Shown: positions 50,628 to 59,624 of the stretch, one piece after another
Position numbering within the stretch: the first letter of the stretch is position 1
How the letters are laid out: the number at the start of each line of letters is the position of its first letter
NCBI GenBank assembly: GCA_027306505.1
Contig: DAHUZP010000018.1
Coordinates: forward strand, 85,934-149,933
Length of the DNA stretch: 64,000 nt
Direction: 5' to 3'
Source of the DNA: Thermoplasmata archaeon
GTDB lineage: Archaea; Thermoplasmatota; Thermoplasmata; Lutacidiplasmatales; UBA184
Notes under the pieces: generated by a model
The model's input: the letters and a program-made list of their open reading frames with translations, nothing else
What the model was told of the DNA's origin: nothing
Database searches by the model: none
Translations under genes and position numbers: made by a program

Positions 50628-51143
50628 ATGGTGGTCTACGGTGTCGTGCTCATCGTCGGTACGCTCGCCCTTTGGTACCTCGCGGCGCCCTCCTCCCCCG
50701 CCCCCTCCCCCACCGCGAGCGTCCCGTGCACGATCGGGGCGCTGCCCCCTACGAGGTCGAGCCCCAACGCGAGCCTCGCTGCGCGCGACAGCGCTTTCCC
50801 GTCGCCGGTGAACGGGACCTTCACACCGGAAGGCTTCACCCTGTGGATCAACACCAGCGACCGCCTGTTGCCCGGGGTCAACGTGAGCTTCGCCGTGAGG
50901 GCCCTGCCCGGACTTCCCGCCGGGGGCTCCTGCGACCTCCCCATCCCCGGAGGCAACTGGATCTCCAACGTGACCTCGCTCACCCTCGCCCCGCAGCACG
51001 ACTATCCGGTCTCTTTCGTGGGAGCGCCGAACGCGGCCTACCCTCGCGAAGGGGCCTTCGCGCTCGAGGCCTGGGTCAACGCGACCAATGTCCCCGGATC
51101 GCTCGGCTCGACCCACACCTTCGTCTCAGTCTCCCCCAGCTGA
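50628..51143 (+). CDS. Secreted/anchored protein, unknown
   Basis: The protein has 171 residues: an N-terminal membrane helix (VVYGVVLIVGTLALWYLAAP), a Ser/Pro linker, then a beta-sandwich-like domain (GTFTPEGFTLWINTSDRLLPGVNVSFAVRALPG, CDLPIPGGNWISNVTSLTL) with several N-glycosylation sites and two Cys that may pair. The frame is open upstream, but ATG 50628 is the only standard start near the helix. No family recognised. Confidence 0.6.
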   Translation: MVVYGVVLIVGTLALWYLAAPSSPAPSPTASVPCTIGALPPTRSSPNASLAARDSAFPSPVNGTFTPEGFTLWINTSDRLLPGVNVSFAVRALPGLPAGGSCDLPIPGGNWISNVTSLTLAPQHDYPVSFVGAPNAAYPREGAFALEAWVNATNVPGSLGSTHTFVSVSPS

Positions 51144-51218
51144 TGCTTGAGACGGCCAGAGGGGCCGCAAGGAGCCCGGGGCCAGGGGGCCCCACGAGGT
51201 CGTCCGGTCGATGTCCGC

Positions 51219-51461
51219 TCAGGGGCTGCCCGAGGATCCCCCCGCACCGAGGGGGGCGGAGCGATCCACCGGGGGGAGCGGACGGGTGTCGGGTGGGGGC
51301 CCGTAGTTGAGGGAGATCGCGAAGAGGATCGCGCCGCCCATGACCACGAAGAGCCCGATGACGAACGCGAAGGCCCCCGCGGGAGCCTCGTAGACCCACA
51401 TCAGGACCGACCCGATCACGATGAGGAGCATCGAGGCGAGGAACATCGCGAAGCTGGCCAC
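51219..51461 (-). CDS. Small two-helix membrane protein
   Basis: The protein has 80 residues with two membrane helices (FAMFLASMLLIVIGSVLMWVY and FAFVIGLFVVMGGAILFAISL) and a Pro/Gly/Ser-rich C-terminal tail. The start is GTG 51461; a TTAATC patch at about 51486-51492 on the minus strand, near 28 nt away, may be its TATA element. Function unknown. Confidence 0.6.
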   Translation of the reverse strand: MASFAMFLASMLLIVIGSVLMWVYEAPAGAFAFVIGLFVVMGGAILFAISLNYGPPPDTRPLPPVDRSAPLGAGGSSGSP

Positions 51462-51580
51462 GGGGTCCGGGCAACCTCCGAGAGATTAAGGATTTCTCCA
51501 CCTTCCCCCCCCACCGGGGCGGGCCCTCCTCAGGCTTATGGGAGGCGCACCCCCCTACCGCGCAGAAGCAGGAGCAGGTC

Positions 51581-53206
51581 ATGCCACGTGTACGATACAC
51601 CTCGGGCGGCAAGGAGGGTGAGCTGCTCATCCGGGCGAAGGCGCTCCGGAAGGACCCGACCCTCCTCCTGCCCCGCCTCGCCAAGGGGTGCCCGGACGCC
51701 CCCTTCGAGCGTATCCGTCGCGACCTCGAGACGGTGAAGGGAGCGAAGCAGGACCCGAAGGAGCTCCACCGGCTCTCCGGCAAGGGGGAGGACCTCGCCC
51801 GGTCGCTCGCGGGGCTCCTGTACTACGCGGAGGAGCACCCCGACCTCAACTCGGCCGTCGCCCGACATCCGACCGGTGACATCCCGTTCCTTCCTCTGGC
51901 GAACGCTTCCAAGGAATCGCTCATCGCGGTCCAGTACTACGACGACCCGCGCCGTCTCCTCCTCGGCTACGTCCACCTCGCGCGAGGGGGGTTCTTCGGA
52001 GGCGGCGGGCTCCACTTCTACGCTCTCGAGCGGGAGATCCTGTGCACGGGCAAGGAGGCCGCCCCTCCGCCCGAGTTCGTCCGGGCGACGCTCGAGCGCC
52101 TGCCCTACCGGATCGCCCCCGCCGCCGGGGAGGCGGCCGGCGCCGGGACCTCCGGGCGCCGCGACGCCTCCTCCCACGTCATGATCTGCCCCCATCTCGC
52201 ACGGGGCGACGCGGAAGCCCATCTCATCGTGCGGTGGACCTCGGTCGACCGGACGCTCAAGATCTGCCGCAAGTGTGCCCGGGAGGACACGCACCTGCTC
52301 TCCGCGCTGTCAGAGAGCATGGCCATCCCGAGCCTGGAGGGCGAGTTCGAGGTCGAGGCGACCCTGCCCATCGACCACGCCCACAAGGGGGCCTGCGCGC
52401 TCACCTCCCTCCCGTCGCTCTCCTCCTCCCTGGAGAAGCGCTACCGCGCCGGCCGTCTCAGCGACGCTTCGCTGCTCAAGTCCTTCGGGGAGGACGTGGA
52501 CCGTTCCCTGGAATCGGTCCGCTCCACGGTGCTCGTCGCAGGCGGCCGTTGCTACGAGGGCAATGTCGAGGACTTCCTGGAGGCCCTGGGACCCACCCAT
52601 GTCGAGCGCGCCGCGCTCTCCGAGGTGCTGCCCACGTTGGGCCGACCCTTGATCTGCCCGGAGGCCCGGGCCGGGAAGGTCGTCGAGCTCCTGTGGAAGG
52701 ACCACTCGATGGAGCTCTTGACCGCGGCAGGGGCTTCCTCTGAGGAGGCCCGCCGCCGGGAGGCCGAGGCCCGCAGCGCCCCGGGCCGTGTCGCGGAGGT
52801 CCTGAACCGCATGGCCCAGCATCTCAAGGAGGAGGAGGCGGTCGCCCAACTGCCCTCGTACCGGGACCTCGCCCCCGAGGCGGCCCTCGCTGACCGTCTC
52901 GCCCGCTTGATGCGCACCGCCGGCGCACCCGAGGTGGAGCGGTCCATCGCGCGGGAGTCCCCCCCCGAAGGCAAGGTGCGGGGCCTCGCGTGGGCCTTCC
53001 TCCTCGCCCTTGGGAAGGAGGGGCAGCAGGCCTGGAGGTTCTCCGACACCGAGAAGGAGTTCGGGGAGGCCCTCGCCCCCGCGGCCCGCAAGCTCCTCGC
53101 CGCTCCGGCGAAGGGCTACCACGAGGCGCTGAACGCCCTCCTGCTGGAGGCCGGCATCCCCACCTGGGGCGTCAGGGTCTCAGCCGACCGGGGACCCAAG
53201 GCCTAG
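51581..53206 (+). CDS. Large cytosolic protein, unknown
   Basis: The protein has 541 residues, no signal or membrane helix. Residues 1-150 are alpha/beta (VRYTSGGKEGELLIRAKALRKDP, LIAVQYYDDPRRLLLGYVHLARGGFFGGG). Around 200-225 is a zinc-site candidate, CPHLARGDAEAH plus LKICRKCARED. The C-terminal half is helical (ERSIARESPPEGKVRGLAWAFLLALGK). I do not recognise the family; the clear domain structure and base use suggest a conserved gene. ATG 51581 lies after GGAGCAGGTC. Its stop overlaps convergent dph5 by 4 bp. Confidence 0.65.
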   Translation: MPRVRYTSGGKEGELLIRAKALRKDPTLLLPRLAKGCPDAPFERIRRDLETVKGAKQDPKELHRLSGKGEDLARSLAGLLYYAEEHPDLNSAVARHPTGDIPFLPLANASKESLIAVQYYDDPRRLLLGYVHLARGGFFGGGGLHFYALEREILCTGKEAAPPPEFVRATLERLPYRIAPAAGEAAGAGTSGRRDASSHVMICPHLARGDAEAHLIVRWTSVDRTLKICRKCAREDTHLLSALSESMAIPSLEGEFEVEATLPIDHAHKGACALTSLPSLSSSLEKRYRAGRLSDASLLKSFGEDVDRSLESVRSTVLVAGGRCYEGNVEDFLEALGPTHVERAALSEVLPTLGRPLICPEARAGKVVELLWKDHSMELLTAAGASSEEARRREAEARSAPGRVAEVLNRMAQHLKEEEAVAQLPSYRDLAPEAALADRLARLMRTAGAPEVERSIARESPPEGKVRGLAWAFLLALGKEGQQAWRFSDTEKEFGEALAPAARKLLAAPAKGYHEALNALLLEAGIPTWGVRVSADRGPKA

Positions 53207-54009
53207 CCCACAGGTCCCTGGGGCGCCGTCCCCTGGGTCGGCGCAGAGCGGCGGAGCGCCTCCTCCTCGACGAAGTGCAGCGAGGGCCCGGGCACGATCA
53301 GGCAGTGCAGCGGGGGCCCGAAGTCCTTGCCCTCCAGTTCGGTGAGACGGCCGACGTGGACGGAGGCCGTGGGCGAGCCCGCGCGAGCGACGACCACCAC
53401 GCGCCGTTCGGGCACGAAGAGCCCGCCCTTCTTCTCCCGCTCCATCTCGGCGAGCCGTTGGAGCGCCTCGCCCCCGAGGAGGAAGACCCCGGCCTTCGGG
53501 TCCAGGTCGAGGAGCACCAGGGTGTGGAGCTCCGCCCGCCAGTTGGCGAGGATGAGGTCGTAGGGGGAGGTGGGGCGGAAGCCCGGGACCGGTCGGGGGA
53601 GCGACACCGTGCGGCCGAAGCGGTAGTGGCTGAGGCCCGCGAGGCTCGCCGCGGCCGTGAGGATGCTCGCGTTGTGCAGGACCCGCCAGGCGTGCCCCTT
53701 CTCCTCCACCGAGAGACGGAGCGACACGTGTGTCGTCGCGGCGAAAGGCTCGCCCACGACGAGGAGGGCGACCCGCGAGTGACCCTCCAGGGCCGAGAGG
53801 ACCTTTCCGCCCTCCTCCACCTGCTCCCGTTCCAGGAGCTCGACGGGACGCCCCAGCCGTTCGGAGAGCCGTCGGAGGGCGCCTTCTCCCCAGCGGGAGG
53901 TGTACTCCTCCGCGAAGAGGACCTCGCAGCGAGAGAGCTCCTCCAGGGCCCGCACGGTGAGGTCCTTCTCGTCGAAGAGCCCGAGTCCGACGAAGAGGAG
54001 CTCGCTCAC
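53203..54009 (-). CDS. dph5: Diphthine synthase
   Basis: The protein has 268 residues of the TP-methylase fold: ELLFVGLGLFDEKDLTVRALEEL, CEVLFAEEYTSRW, VALLVVGEPFAATTHVSLRLSVEEKGHAWRVLHNASILTAAASLAGLSHYRFGRTVSLP and LVLLDLDPKAG. Dph5 methylates the modified histidine of elongation factor 2 on the way to diphthamide, an archaeal/eukaryal mark. GTG 54009 opens at the usual N-terminus; a longer frame upstream is low complexity. Confidence 0.92.
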   Translation of the reverse strand: MSELLFVGLGLFDEKDLTVRALEELSRCEVLFAEEYTSRWGEGALRRLSERLGRPVELLEREQVEEGGKVLSALEGHSRVALLVVGEPFAATTHVSLRLSVEEKGHAWRVLHNASILTAAASLAGLSHYRFGRTVSLPRPVPGFRPTSPYDLILANWRAELHTLVLLDLDPKAGVFLLGGEALQRLAEMEREKKGGLFVPERRVVVVARAGSPTASVHVGRLTELEGKDFGPPLHCLIVPGPSLHFVEEEALRRSAPTQGTAPQGPVG

Positions 54010-54233
54010 AGGGGGACCCCGCCGATGGAGCGTGCGGCGGGGATGAAGGCGGCGGTCCCCGGGTCCCCTTCTACCGCGCGCCCGAGCTGGGGAGCGTGGC
54101 CAGGCGGCTCCCGGGGACGGCCCGACCCCCCCCTCCCATGCCCTCCGGCAGGCGGGTCCGCCCCGCCGGGGTCCGAGCCGCAAAAAGAAATACTCTTAAA
54201 CCCGAGGGCGCACCTCCCCCCACGGCTGCGAAC

Positions 54234-55658
54234 GTGAGCTCCTCGGGTCCTTCTGCTGCACCGGAACCGCCCAGCGCCCCCTTCTATGGAGGAGCGGTCT
54301 CTCCCCGGGGTCCCGGCTTCGCTTCCATGCCCACCGAACCCCCCCAGCCCGAGAGCCCTTCCTTCGCATCCCCCGCCCCGTCCGCTCCGACCTCTCCCGC
54401 TCCTGCCGCACCGGGGGGCGAGGGAGGTTCGAAGGACCTCCAGCGCCGTGCGGAGGCGGCCTTGCTGCGCCGGGCGAAGACCCTCTCGTTCGTCATCATC
54501 GCCCTGCTGCTCGTGACGGCGATCGGGTACACGGTCTACGCCGCGACGGGCATCGGCGAGTCCCAGATGGTCTTCACCAAGGTCCAGAACGGCTACAACG
54601 CCACGACCACGACGACCAACCCCAACGGGACGACCACGAGCGGCAACCAAATGCTCCGGCCCGCGAACAACACCACCACCCCGATCGGCTCGCTGCCCAT
54701 CGGCCCCTACTTCGGGTTCCTCAAGTGGAGCCTGCTCGTGGACCTCGCCATCGTCTGGTTCCTCGTGGTCTTCACGATCTTCTCCGTCCTTCGCCCCTCG
54801 AACCTCCGCGACCCTTCGAAGCTCCTGGACATCTTCTACCTCAACCTGCTCTTCGGGGTGGTGTTCTGGCCGCTCGCGGCCCTGGGCTCCTACTTCGGCA
54901 CCTGGGCCCCTGCGGTCATGTTACCGCTGGGCCTGATCCCCGCCGTGGTCCTGACCGTCTTCGTCGCCCGGTTCATCGAGGAGGGCACGGGGGGCACCCT
55001 GGTCTTCCTGACCGTGCTCTTCTCCATGGGCGCGGTGATGGCGCTCAATGCCATCCTCTGGGGGGCCGTGCTCTCGGGCGGGGACCTCGCCCTGGTGATC
55101 GTCCTGCAGTTCCTGCCCGCGCTCGCCTACTTCGGCTGGGCCTGGTTCGACAAGGTCGAGCCGATCAAGAACCGACCGATCGTGGCCGAGCTGCTCATGT
55201 GGGGCGGGATCGGAGTGATCCTCTCGGCAGCGGTGGGCGTGGGGGTGACACAGTCCTTCGGGAGTGCCACCTTCGACATCCTCACCGTGAGCTCCCTGTT
55301 CACCGGATCGACCGACCTGGTCTCCCCGCAGATCGCACCGTGGCTGTTCATCAACGGGGTGAGCTCGACCCCCTTCGGCGTCTTCGTAGCGTTCTACCTC
55401 CCGATCATCTTCGGTCTCACCGGGCTCGCGACCGCGGTCATGAGCATCCCTCCCCTCATGGCGGTGGGCGACTTCCTCACGATCCGCAGCGGTTCGTCCG
55501 TCGCGGACCAGTGCCGCCGCTGCAACAAGCCCTTCATCGCCGTGCGCTCGCAGGCGACCGGTTACTGCCAGCGCTGCCGCGTCCGCCCCGAGGTCATCCG
55601 CAAGCTGCGTCAGGGCTCGAGCCCCACCGCGGCGCCTCCCCCCACCTCTACGATCTGA
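54234..55658 (+). CDS. Polytopic membrane protein with C-terminal zinc ribbon
   Basis: The protein has 474 residues: a Pro/Ser-rich N-terminus (about 75), a first helix (LSFVIIALLLVTAIGYTVYAA), an external Asn/Thr-rich loop (NATTTTTNPNGTTTSGNQ), then about seven further helices, and a cytosolic CRRCNKPFIAVRSQATGYCQRC zinc ribbon with a basic tail. The first helix plus loop could be sensory, and the ribbon may bind nucleic acid or protein. GTG 54234 was chosen because TATA-like CTCTTAAA lies 34-41 nt upstream. No family recognised. Confidence 0.65.
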   Translation: MSSSGPSAAPEPPSAPFYGGAVSPRGPGFASMPTEPPQPESPSFASPAPSAPTSPAPAAPGGEGGSKDLQRRAEAALLRRAKTLSFVIIALLLVTAIGYTVYAATGIGESQMVFTKVQNGYNATTTTTNPNGTTTSGNQMLRPANNTTTPIGSLPIGPYFGFLKWSLLVDLAIVWFLVVFTIFSVLRPSNLRDPSKLLDIFYLNLLFGVVFWPLAALGSYFGTWAPAVMLPLGLIPAVVLTVFVARFIEEGTGGTLVFLTVLFSMGAVMALNAILWGAVLSGGDLALVIVLQFLPALAYFGWAWFDKVEPIKNRPIVAELLMWGGIGVILSAAVGVGVTQSFGSATFDILTVSSLFTGSTDLVSPQIAPWLFINGVSSTPFGVFVAFYLPIIFGLTGLATAVMSIPPLMAVGDFLTIRSGSSVADQCRRCNKPFIAVRSQATGYCQRCRVRPEVIRKLRQGSSPTAAPPPTSTI

Positions 55659-55765
55659 GCGCGCGATCGCCCCCGGGGCGCTCCGCGCGGTCGGGGGGCA
55701 GCCCCCCGAGCCATCGAGCGGACGCGTCGCCGCGCAGTCCACGCCACCGCTCGATGGCGGGGACA

Positions 55766-56596
55766 CTAGCCCCGGAGGGCCACGACGGGGCAGGGGGCGT
55801 TGCGGAAGACCTCCTCGACGAGGCGCCGCGTGATGAGCGGCCCCTCCTCCCGCTGGGGGTCTTCGGCGATCAGGAGCAACCCGTAGCGCTCACGCTGCGC
55901 CGCGGCGAGGATCACTTCGCTCATGACCCGGCTCCTCCCCACCAGGAGCCGCTTCGGCAGGTACACGCGACGATGCTGATGCGCGATGCCCCGTGGGGTG
56001 ATGATCGAGGTGCGCCGGTCGCTCCCCCCTCCTTGGGGGGCGTCGCCCGGCCGGCCACCCGTGGAGAGGTCGAGCGTCACGAGCGGGATGCCGCCCCGGC
56101 GCACCGCGACCTGCTCGGCGAGCAGCATCGCCTTCGGAGGGGGGTGCCCGGTCATGGAGGGAAGCAGGACCTTGTCGTAGAGCGCCCCGGTCAGGGCGAG
56201 GTGGTTCGCGATGAGCACGTCGCAGGGGGCGTGCTGGAGGAGCGCGGTCGCGGTGTGGCCCACGAAGGGGGCGTGCCCCCGCCGCTCCCCCCGCAGGGTG
56301 AAGAGGATCGCATCGATGCTGTGGCTCTCCGCGACCTCCAGGATCTCCGAGGGCACGTCACGGCCCGAGCGCACCTCTGGCTCCACCGGCACGTCGAGCG
56401 CGGCCCCCGTCTCGTGGGCGGGGATCACGATGTTGACCGAGGAGCGCCAAAGACGGGTGACCTCCGGGATGGTCACCGACGGGATCACGTGGAGGATCCG
56501 GAGCTCCCCGTTGGGGTCGAGCAGGTCCGCCCCGAAGCGAAGGAGCGGCTCGACCTCCTGTGGGGTCGCGACCGGGATCAAGATCTTGCGGTACAC
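55766..56596 (-). CDS. Tandem UspA-domain protein beside kdp
   Basis: The protein has 276 residues with two universal-stress-like domains. The first (ILIPVATPQEVEPLLRFGADLL, DAILFTLRGERRGHAPFVGHTATALLQHAPCDVLIA) has a near-normal ATP-loop; the second (KVLLPSMTGHPPPKAMLLAEQVAVRRGGIPLVTLDLS, GPLITRRLVEEVFRNAPCPVVALRG) is shortened at the loop. It lies 107 bp after kdpC on the same strand. KdpD sensor kinases carry a UspA domain, so a stand-alone Usp here may regulate the pump; this is inference. Confidence 0.85.
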   Translation of the reverse strand: MYRKILIPVATPQEVEPLLRFGADLLDPNGELRILHVIPSVTIPEVTRLWRSSVNIVIPAHETGAALDVPVEPEVRSGRDVPSEILEVAESHSIDAILFTLRGERRGHAPFVGHTATALLQHAPCDVLIANHLALTGALYDKVLLPSMTGHPPPKAMLLAEQVAVRRGGIPLVTLDLSTGGRPGDAPQGGGSDRRTSIITPRGIAHQHRRVYLPKRLLVGRSRVMSEVILAAAQRERYGLLLIAEDPQREEGPLITRRLVEEVFRNAPCPVVALRG

Positions 56597-56703
56597 CTAC
56601 GCACCTCCCCGGGACCCGGCGCCCCTCCCCCGAGCGAAGGGGACGCGCTCACGGTATGAGGACATTTCGCCGAACCTCGCCCCTCGCGCCAGGGGAGGCA
56701 CCA

Positions 56704-57501
56704 TCAGACCCACGCTCCCGCGAGCTGAGGCTGCTGGAGCAGGGCCTGGTCGAGCTGAACGACGTTCACGTAATCGGGACCGATGAACCCCGCCTGCGGT
56801 TGCACGAGGCTCGCGTTGACGAGGGACCAGAGGGTCGAGGAGGAGACGTTGGAGAAGTGGGCGACCCGTGGGATCTGGATGAGGACCGCATCGGGGTAGA
56901 GGTCGGGGTCGAGGCCGCTGTAGGAGGGAGAGACCAGGTCGAGGGGCACCGTGGTGTTGAGGAGCCCGTACTCCCGGATGTAGTGGAGGGTCGTGTTCCG
57001 TAACGCCCCCGAGACCGGTCCGTACGGGTTCTCTCCGCCGGCTCCCGTGTAGGGCTGCCAGTCGATCATGGAGGGGCGCAGCCAGAAGAGCGCCGGGTTC
57101 GAGATGTTCTCCCCGATCATGGTCGCGACGTGCGCCGGGTCGACCGGGAAGAGCGCCTGGGCGACCAGGGTCACGGCCCCCGGGTAGACCACCGCGCTCA
57201 CGAGGACCATCATGACCAGGAAGAGCGCCGCCGCCCGGAAGGAGGGCAGGCGGAACGGCGGCTCGGGCACGCCGTCCGGGTCCAGGAGGTCCGCCTCGAT
57301 CGGCCCGGAGGGCGGTGGGGCGGGCTCCCCGGGCGCGCGCCCCAAGGGAAGGCCCGGAGGCGCGCGCGGTTTCCCGGCGCGGGGTGCGGGGACGGCGGTC
57401 TCGCCGCTCGGGGCGGGGGTCGGCGTCGCGGCGGGGGTCGTTGGGCCCTTCCCGGTCGGCACCGGCTCCTCGGCGACAGGGGTCCCGGGGTCCTCGGTCA
57501 A
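56704..57501 (-). CDS. kdpC: Potassium-transporting ATPase subunit KdpC
   Basis: The protein has 265 residues. An unusual 85-residue Pro/Ala-rich cytosolic extension precedes the single membrane helix (about 87-110, FRAAALFLVMMVLVSAVVYPGAVTLVAQALFP). The external domain has NPALFWLRPSMIDWQPYTGAGGENPYGPVSG, the KdpC counterpart of the SRPSA...SGGSN region, and ends QPQLAG. KdpC stabilises the KdpFABC complex. The start overlaps kdpB by 4 bp. Typical KdpC is about 190-200 residues, so the extension is extra. Confidence 0.88.
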   Translation of the reverse strand: MTEDPGTPVAEEPVPTGKGPTTPAATPTPAPSGETAVPAPRAGKPRAPPGLPLGRAPGEPAPPPSGPIEADLLDPDGVPEPPFRLPSFRAAALFLVMMVLVSAVVYPGAVTLVAQALFPVDPAHVATMIGENISNPALFWLRPSMIDWQPYTGAGGENPYGPVSGALRNTTLHYIREYGLLNTTVPLDLVSPSYSGLDPDLYPDAVLIQIPRVAHFSNVSSSTLWSLVNASLVQPQAGFIGPDYVNVVQLDQALLQQPQLAGAWV

Positions 57502-59624
57502 GCGCCCCCCAGGAAGTGCCCGAGGCCGCCGATCAACAGGGAGAGCGCGTTGGGCGGGACCGCGGAGAGGCCCATGTAGAGGAGCTTGATCCCGACGAAG
57601 GCGCTCACGAGACCGCCCCCTCCGTAGAGGATGAGGTTCCTCCGGAGCAGCTCCACCGCGGTCGCCGGGCGGAAGGAAGCGCCCACCAGGGCGAGGGGGA
57701 TGAGCGCCGGGATCATGAGGCCGTTGAAGAGCAGCGTAGCGAGGACCGCGAGCTGAGGGTTCGCGAGCCCGAGCACATTGAGCACCGCGACGTTCGCGCT
57801 GCCGATGAACATCGCCGGGACGATCGCGAAGTACTTCGCGACGTCGTTCGTGATGGAGAAGGTGGTGAGGGCGCCCCGGGTGATGAGCAGCTGCTTGCCG
57901 ATGGAGATCACCTCGATCACCTTCGTGGGGTCGCTGTCCAGGTCGACCATGTTCCCGGCCTCCTTCGCGGCCGAGGTCCCGCTGTTCATCGCGAGCCCCA
58001 CGTCCGCCCGGGCGAGGGCCGGGGCGTCGTTGGTCCCGTCGCCCGTCATGGCGACGAGGTGCCCGTAGCGCTTCTCGCGCTGGATGAGCTCGAGCTTCGT
58101 CTCGGGCTTCGCCTCCGCGACGAAGTCATCGACACCGCTCTCCCGGGCGATGGAGGCGGCGGTGAGGCGGTTGTCGCCGGTGCACATGATCGTGCGGATG
58201 CCCATCAGCTTCAGTTCCTGGATTCGGGAGTGGATGCCGGGCTTCACCACGTCCTTCAGCACCACGAGCCCCAGCGCCTTCTTGCGCAGGACGATCGCGA
58301 GGGGCGTCATGCCCTGTCGGGAGACGTCCGCCGCGGCCTGGCGGAGGGGGAGCGGCAGCGCCCCGGCGTAGGCTTCCACGGCCGAGAGGGCGCCCTTCAT
58401 CGCCTCGGTGCCGTCCGCGAGGACGAACCCGCTCATGCGCCGCTGCGGGGAGAAGGGCACCACGCGCCCCTCCTGGACCTTGATGTGCGGGTCGAGCCGG
58501 GCCCCGCGCAGGTTCGCGAGCCGAGCGATGGAGCGGCCCTCCGGGGTGTCGTCGAGGGTCGAGGAGAGGATCGCCCCCTGGAGCAGCTCCTCCTGGGCGA
58601 TCCCCGGGGCCGGCACGAACTGCACCGCGAGGCGGTTCCCCACGGTGATGGTCCCGGTCTTGTCCAGGATGAGGACGTCCAGGTCCCCTGCCGCTTCGAT
58701 CGCCTTGCCGCTCTTCGCGATGACGTTCGACCGTCCCACCCGGTTCACCCCGGATATCCCGATCGCGGACAGCAGGCCTCCGATGGTGGTGGGGATGAGG
58801 CAGACCACGAGCGCGATGAGCGAGCCCAGGTTGAGCACCCCCAACCCGGTGAACCGGAGCAGGTAGGCGAGCGTGATCACCACCACCAGCAAGGCCGCCG
58901 TGAGCGCGGTGAGGACGATCGTGAGGGAAACCTCGTTGGGGCTCTTGTCCCGGGAGGTCGCTTCCACGAGCTGGATCATCCGGTCGAGGAAGCTGGTGCC
59001 CGGCTCCGCCGTCACGCGGACCTCGATCGTGCCTCTCAGCACGCGGCTCCCCCCGAGGACGCTCGTTCGGTCCCCCCCGCTCTCCCGGAGGACCGCTTCC
59101 GACTCCCCCGTCATCATCGACTCGTCGATGAGGGCACCGCCCTTCACCACGTCCCCATCCAAGGGGAGCGTGTCCCCCGGCCGGGCCTCGACCAGGTCCC
59201 CCACGTGAAGGTGGGAGGGGGCGGTCCAGGAGCGGCGTCCGTCGGGCAGGATCTGACGGGCTTGGAGCCCACTTCGCATGGTGCGCAGGGTGTCCGCCTG
59301 CGCCTTGCCCTGCGCCTCGGCGATCGCCTCCGCCAGGTTAGCGAACCAGAGGGTCAGGAGGAGGATGATGTCAATCTCGAGGTAGTAGGTCTGGTCGAAC
59401 CCCTGGCGCATGATGTCGGGGAAGAACTCGGGGAAGAGAGCGAGGGCGAGCAGCAGCAAGAAGAAGACGAAGACCACGAACATGATCGGGTTGCGGGCCT
59501 GCTCGCGGGGGTGGAACTTCTTGAGCGAGGTCTTGAGGACGAGCGCGACGCTGGTGTGCGAGCGGCGACGGACGCTGACGCGCGCCCCATGCTCGACCCC
59601 CAGCTCGGCCGGTGCCGGCGTCAC
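57498..59624 (-). CDS. kdpB: Potassium-transporting ATPase subunit KdpB
   Basis: The protein has 708 residues and is a P1A ATPase: actuator motif TGES (DESMMTGESEAVL), helix with CLIPTTIGGLLSAIGI, phosphorylation site D321-K-T-G-T, nucleotide-binding GMTP (SRQGMTPLAIV) and hinge MTGDGTNDAPALARADVGLAMNSGTSAAKEAGNMVDLDSDPTK. It hydrolyses ATP to drive K+ uptake through KdpA. GTG 59624 overlaps the kdpA stop by 4 bp (GTGA), so a longer upstream frame is not used. Confidence 0.95.
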   Translation of the reverse strand: MTPAPAELGVEHGARVSVRRRSHTSVALVLKTSLKKFHPREQARNPIMFVVFVFFLLLLALALFPEFFPDIMRQGFDQTYYLEIDIILLLTLWFANLAEAIAEAQGKAQADTLRTMRSGLQARQILPDGRRSWTAPSHLHVGDLVEARPGDTLPLDGDVVKGGALIDESMMTGESEAVLRESGGDRTSVLGGSRVLRGTIEVRVTAEPGTSFLDRMIQLVEATSRDKSPNEVSLTIVLTALTAALLVVVITLAYLLRFTGLGVLNLGSLIALVVCLIPTTIGGLLSAIGISGVNRVGRSNVIAKSGKAIEAAGDLDVLILDKTGTITVGNRLAVQFVPAPGIAQEELLQGAILSSTLDDTPEGRSIARLANLRGARLDPHIKVQEGRVVPFSPQRRMSGFVLADGTEAMKGALSAVEAYAGALPLPLRQAAADVSRQGMTPLAIVLRKKALGLVVLKDVVKPGIHSRIQELKLMGIRTIMCTGDNRLTAASIARESGVDDFVAEAKPETKLELIQREKRYGHLVAMTGDGTNDAPALARADVGLAMNSGTSAAKEAGNMVDLDSDPTKVIEVISIGKQLLITRGALTTFSITNDVAKYFAIVPAMFIGSANVAVLNVLGLANPQLAVLATLLFNGLMIPALIPLALVGASFRPATAVELLRRNLILYGGGGLVSAFVGIKLLYMGLSAVPPNALSLLIGGLGHFLGGA

